This document shows positions 59,160-64,000 of a DNA stretch of 64,000 nucleotides, piece by piece. Position numbers and translations under genes: made by a program. Position 1 is the first letter of the stretch, and every line of letters starts with the position of its first letter. Under the pieces are notes generated by a model. That model was not told the origin of the DNA. It did no database searches and saw only the letters and a list, made by a program, of their open reading frames with translations. The DNA comes from Saccopteryx bilineata (Eukaryota > Chordata > Mammalia > Chiroptera > Emballonuridae): positions 92,164,740 through 92,228,739 of the forward strand of contig NC_089491.1 of NCBI RefSeq assembly GCF_036850765.1, read 5' to 3'.

Positions 59160-60431
59160 GAAATTACCTTGATGGAGATACAAGATGGAGGTAGAGTAGA
59201 TTCATGTTACACATACCTCCTCCCAGGATCGAACTGAAGTTATAATTAAATTTAAGTATTATCACCCTGAAAAACCGACTTAGACTAAATGAAGAGAAGT
59301 CCTACAATCAAGGATTTACACTGAGACTAGTATGAAGAGCAAAAATGAAAAAAGCTTGTCCCTATTCCTAGAATCTGTAGCTGCGTTTCCAGAAGCACAT
59401 CTCAGCTGCGGAAAGTGTTAACCTTGAGAAATGTGGGGACTAAACCTCAAAACAAGCTCCTCATCCTAGAACATCAGAGTTTAGAAGAGGTGCCTGTAGA
59501 GCATTCAACTGTGAAAAGCAGCAAAGATCTATTGCCTGAAAAAGACAGAGCTAAGGACACTCTCTTAAGAGGCCAATGCACAGGATCTTGTTTACAGCCA
59601 CATATTCTGGGCTCTGGTAGAGGGAAGGCTGAGTGAACGAGAGATGTGTGAGAAGAGTCTGAGGTTTGTGGCTCTGGAAAGAGGCATGGTAAGGGACAGC
59701 CACCGGGACCCCTATGCTGAGTCCTTCTCCAATATTGCAGTTGCCATCTTTCTTGAGTGGAACACCCCCCTCCATGTGGCATCTGCCTGGAAGAAAGCAA
59801 CTGCGCCCATCCTCAGGAATCTCTGTGGCCCCACCCCGGGGAGATGAGGACCTGCTGAAGAGTCAGCAGCCTTGGCCAGAAGTAAAGTTCTGGGAAGACA
59901 GAGGGGGTGACATGTTATTTGGATTTAAGGCAAGAACTATTCCCCCACATTACTGAGAATCTGGCGCTTCCACCTACAGGAGAGTGGGTAGAACCGCTAT
60001 CCTAGCTGTTGGCAGGCAAGATCTCTAGGCTTCATAGGCCCCACCTGCCCCACTTCCAGTGACTCTATTCTGTTGATGTTAGAAAAAAAATCTGGGATAG
60101 ACCGAGACCTGTGTCTCTGGTGTGGGAGCAACTCTCAATAACTTTCCTGAAGCCTGACAGCACTTCCCCCTCAGGGGGAATCTATTGGCCCATCCACTCG
60201 ACTTTACCAGAGGCTCTTTTAGTGGCTGAGCTTAATAAGCAGTCAGGAGACAGAGGTAGCTGGTGGTGAATCTCAAACCTTGTGTCTGTTGCTAGTCTGC
60301 TGGCAGGCCCGATGCTGGTAAAAGTTGGCCTGGGTATGCAGTTTAGTTTTTCTATGTGCACCTAAGCCCAGCAGAGGCAGCCACAAACTGTGAATCACCA
60401 GTTTGCTGAGGTCCAGTTGCAGGCAGCATCT

Positions 60432-60679
60432 TTTGTTTTTCTTCATCTTTTATTTTTTACTAAGTAGGAGGCAGGGAGGCAGATAGACAGACTCCTGTAT
60501 GTGCCCAGAACAAGATCCACCCAGCAAGCCCTGTACAGGATGATATTCTGCTCATCTGGGGCTGCTGCTGTGTTGCTCAGCAACCGAGCTATTTCAGCAC
60601 CTGAGGCAAGGCCATGGAGCCATCCTGAGCATGTGGGGAAAAATTTCTCAAATCATTCAAGTCATGGCTGCAGGAGGAA

Positions 60680-60766
<87 letters not shown>

Positions 60767-60875
60767 TGGAGAAGCAGATGGTCACTTTTCCTGTATGTCC
60801 TGACCAGTAATCGAACCAGAGACTTCCACATGCTGGGCCTATGCTCTACCATTCAGCTAACTGGCCAGGGCCACT
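60432..60875 (-). mobile_element. SINE family A, antisense, with (GT)n(GA)n expansion
   Basis: Head at the right end (complement of gccctggccagttagctgaatgg), T-rich tail at 60431-60462, and flanks ggcagcatct (60422-60431) and ggcagtatct (60876-60885). The pyrimidine-rich part has become a (GT)n(GA)n tract on the + strand. Confidence 0.9.
60684..60766. repeat. (GT)n(GA)n compound microsatellite
   Basis: Two GT runs separated by a single ttgtg phase break, then about 12 GA units. It lies inside the SINE. Confidence 0.95.
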
Positions 60876-63114
60876 GGCAGTATCTCATATTGGCCTGCAC
60901 CAGGGTCTCTCCTAAAATATGCAGAACCAACACACCCAGTGTTCATCTTCAGAAAACTTTAGAAGAGGATCCTATTAGCTTTACAAGCAGCATATCTGAA
61001 GGGAGAGATTATATACCAAAAACCAGCTGAGGGAAATTCTACTTTGTGTGGTTAGGATCTACATAGCAACGTGCACCCTGGTTGGGGTTGAACCTACCAG
61101 TTAGCCAGCCTGAGGGTTGATCCCATGCACAGCAGACTAAGAGCAATCAAGACTCAATTACAATAGGAGGGCCCATGTATCACACACAAAGGTCATTCTT
61201 GAGCACCCAGCTCAGGTAATCAAGCAGACTGCACCACTGGGCTCAACAGAGTACCTACAACATAAGGCCACCCAACGAAGACTGGGAATTATAGCAGATC
61301 TATCTAATACATGCAAATGAATACAAAGAGGCAGCCAAAGTGAAGAAAAAAACAAGCAGGCTCCAAATGACAGGAGAAATATCCAGAAAAAAGTCTAACC
61401 AAAATGGAGATAAGCAATTTATCAAATATAGAGTTTAAAGTAATGGTTATAGGGATGCTCACAGAACAAAATAAGAATTTCAACAGATAGCAAGCATAAA
61501 AAGGACATAGAAACCAAAAATAGGAATCAGTCAGAAATGAAGAAAATAACATCTGACATCAAGAATATACTTGAAAGAATAAAAAATAGATTGGGTGAAG
61601 CTGAAAACCAAATCAGTGATTTGGAAGACAAGGTAGGAAAAGCACCCAATCAAAGCAGCAAAAAGAAAAAAAGATTTAAAAAGAAAGAAGATCATTTAAG
61701 GTTCTTTTGGGACAACATGAAACATGATGACATCTGTATTATAAGGGTCCCAGAGGGAGAGGAGGGAGAGCAAGGCATTGAGAACTTATTTTAAAAAATG
61801 ATGACTAAAAACTTCCCTAACCTGGTGAAGAAAAAAGATACACAAGGCCAGGAAGCACAGAGAGTCCCATACAAGATGGACCCACGGGTGCCACACCAAG
61901 ACACATCATAATTAATATGGTAAAGGTTAAAGACAAAGAGAAAATCTTAAAAGCAGCAAGAGAAAAGTAGTTAGTTACCTACAAGGCAGATCCCATAAGA
62001 CTTTCAAAAATTTATAAAGAACTTAAAAAACTCAACACCAAAAACATTGGGCAAAAATCCTGAATAGACACTTTTCTAAAAGGGACATAGAGATGGCAAA
62101 TAGATATATAAAAAGTGATGTTCAACATCATTAATCATCAGAGAAATACAAATTAAATTCACAATGAAGTGTCAGTGCACACCTGTCAGAATGACTATCA
62201 TCAATAAGTCAACATACAACAGTGGTGGAGAGGGTGTGGAGAGAAGGACACCCTGGTGCACTGTTAGAGGGAATGCAGATTGGTACAGCCATAGTGGAAA
62301 ATGTAGAGTTATCTGAAAAAATTAAAACTGGAACTGCCTTTTGACCCTGTGATCCCATTTCTGGAAATATATTCTAAGAATCCCAAAACACTAATTCAAA
62401 AAAATATATGCACCCTATCTATGTTCATTGCAGCATTATTTACAATAGTTAAGATCTGGAAACAGCTAAAGTGCCCATTAGTATATGAATGGATTAAAAA
62501 GTTGTGGTGCATTTCACAATGGAATACTACATGACCATTAAGAAGAAAGAAATCTTACCTTTTGTGACAGCATAGATAGATCTGGAGATCATTACACTAA
62601 GTGAAATGAGCCAGTCAGAAACTGATAACTACCATATGATTTCACTCATGTGTGGAATCTAATTAACAAAACGAACTAATGAACAAAACAGAAACAGACT
62701 CAAAGATAGAGATCAGGCTGACAGTTGTGGGTGTGGGGTTGGGTGAGGCAGGTGGAGAGATAGAGCAAAAAGTACTAAAGAAAACTCATGGACATGGAAA
62801 ACAATGCAATAATTCCAGGGGGGTGGTGGAGGAGGATGTAGGGAGAAAAAATGATGATGAATGAAAATTTGACTGGGATGCTGAACACAGAATACAGTGT
62901 ACAGAGATGCATTGTAGAATTCGGTTCTGAAACGTATACAATTATGTTAAACAGTATCACCCCAATAAAATTCAATGAAAAATAAAATAAATTAAAAATG
63001 AAATAAAAATAAAAATATAATTTATGAAAACTAAAAAAGAAAGAAATTACCTTGGCTTTGTTTAATTACTGGTTGCTTGCTACCTGTTTGTTATTTTATT
63101 CTCCATTTTTAGTG

Positions 63115-63117
63115 CTT

Positions 63118-63182
<65 letters not shown>
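63115..63182. repeat. (TG)n(AG)n compound microsatellite
   Basis: About 13 TG units followed by about 19 AG units in otherwise unassigned sequence. Confidence 0.95.
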
Positions 63183-63183
<1 letters not shown>

Positions 63184-63295
63184 ATTTGGCCACTTCCTTT
63201 ATTCCCCAAATATATTTTTGAACATGTGTCAAAAAATATGCTATAAATTTATAAAACTTACATGTTTTGAACATTTGTATTCAAAAGTTAAAGTA

Positions 63296-63653
63296 GCCTG
63301 ACCAGGTGGTGGCACAGTGGATAGAGCGTCAGACTGGGATGCCGAGGACCGAGGTTCGAGACCCCGAGGTTGCCAGCTTGAGCGTGAGCTCATCTGGTTT
63401 GAGCAAGGCTCACCAGCTTGGACCCAAGGTTGCTGGCTCAAACAAGGAGTTACTCGGTCTTCTGTAACCCACGGTCAAGGCACATATGAGAAAGCAATCA
63501 ATGAACAACTAAAGTGTCACAACGAAAAACTGATGATTGATGCTTCTCATCTCTCTGTGTTCCTGTCTGTCCCTATCTATCCCTCTCTCTGACTCTCTCT
63601 CTGTCTCTGTAAAAAAAAAAAAAAAAAAAAGATAAAAAAAAAGATTAAAAAAA
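63296..63653 (+). mobile_element. SINE family B, young, sense
   Basis: Near-consensus: head gcctgaccaggtggtggcac, B box ggttcgagacc, body, pyrimidine-rich end and an A-rich tail of about 45 bases. The duplication aaaagttaaagta lies at 63283-63295 and 63654-63666. Confidence 0.95.
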
Positions 63654-63666
63654 AAAAGTTAAAGTA

Positions 63667-64000
63667 TGTGACCTCTTATTAGATTTGTATTTATATTAAA
63701 ATTCCAGGCTTTGTTCTTCTGGTTTCTATTTCACTATTTATTATTTGTTTTATTCTCTGACCTTAGTGGCTCTCCTGCTGAGATACTTTTCATTATTTGA
63801 AGCAGTGCCTCTTTCTGTGGCAGTGGAAGAATGTACGAAACTAAACACCATTGAAATGCAAACACCTTTAATTTTGTGCCTATAGGATTAGAGATACAGA
63901 GAAGAGGCTCCCTGATACCTGAACTGTGCTACTTAAAACAGATGTCTAGCACTACTGTTTGCCTTGTGTAATTATGAAATGTCATATTCCAAGTGATGAG
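63667..64000. other. Right edge, no feature seen
   Basis: No gene or repeat recognised up to the window end. Confidence 0.4.

Larger units (their letters stand above)
59172..63042 (+). mobile_element. L1 (deleted): Internally deleted L1 with intact ends
   Basis: Bounded by a perfect 12-bp duplication, gaaattaccttg, at 59160-59171 and 63043-63054. The 5' end is present ('gagatacaagatggaggtag', YY1-like) with a long 5' UTR. A diverged ORF1 lies at about 61430-61990. At about 61998-62008 the sequence jumps from ORF1 C-terminal code straight into the last third of ORF2, then continues to the 3' UTR and A-rich tail (about 62960-63040). Relative to the full-length L1, about 3.7 kb is missing. ORF1 and ORF2 remnants contain stops and are not functional. 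A family A SINE lies at 60432-60875. Confidence 0.9.

Noticed and set aside
60501..61030. Cys/Val-rich frames over 100 codons
   Set aside because: Generated by the (GT)n(GA)n tract within a SINE.
61537..61794. 85-codon charged frame resembling a gene
   Set aside because: It is the remnant of ORF1 of the deleted L1.

Overview
This window looks like intergenic or intronic DNA from a mammalian nuclear genome, most likely a bat and probably a horseshoe-bat relative (Rhinolophidae or Hipposideridae). The organism call rests on two abundant tRNA-derived SINE families, called A and B here. Family A has a GCCCTGG...CCAGGGCA tRNA-like head and resembles the Rhin-1 type described from rhinolophoid bats. 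Ancient mammalian repeats (MIR, MLT1, L1 3' ends) are also present. The species call is recognition from memory; no search was run. No complete host protein-coding gene is visible, and almost every open frame of notable length lies inside a retroelement or a simple repeat.

The centrepiece is a nearly full-length L1 retrotransposon on the + strand (16145-23931). It has a CpG-rich 5' end with a YY1-like site, an unusually long 5' UTR of about 2.4 kb with a T-rich second half, ORF1 (18512-19507), a 325-bp spacer, ORF2 (19833-about 23799), a G-rich 3' UTR and an (AAAT)n tail. The endonuclease residues N14, E43, D145, D205 and H230 and the reverse transcriptase FADD motif are all present. One nonsense codon in ORF1, two frameshifts in ORF2 and one extra stop make this copy non-autonomous. 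It is flanked by a 12-bp target-site duplication, and a third copy of that duplication lies beyond an older SINE that abuts the L1 tail.

Layout: 1-16 kb is AT-rich DNA with SINEs, an unclassified LTR-like stretch (3063-3905), MIR copies and an MLT1 LTR that splits a MIR (14.9-15.4 kb). 16-24.3 kb holds the L1 and its neighbouring SINE. 24-34 kb is mostly unique, with a second MLT1 LTR, a Tigger-like MITE (30274-30619) and SINEs. 34.9-36.5 kb is a probable solo LTR of an old endogenous retrovirus carrying a later SINE. 37-48 kb is largely unique with scattered SINEs and microsatellites. 48.7-51.5 kb is an antisense L1 with a second short L1 inserted in it. 54-58 kb contains a SINE nested in a SINE, then L1 fragments with two SINEs. 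59.2-63.0 kb is an internally deleted L1 with a perfect 12-bp target-site duplication. A SINE B lies near the right edge.

The elements relate by nesting: L1 machinery probably mobilised the SINEs (A/T-rich tails, 9-16 bp target-site duplications), and the nesting gives a local chronology. Two short splice-bounded open stretches on the minus strand (40425-40481 and 28902-29046) are the only hints of host coding exons, and they are weak.
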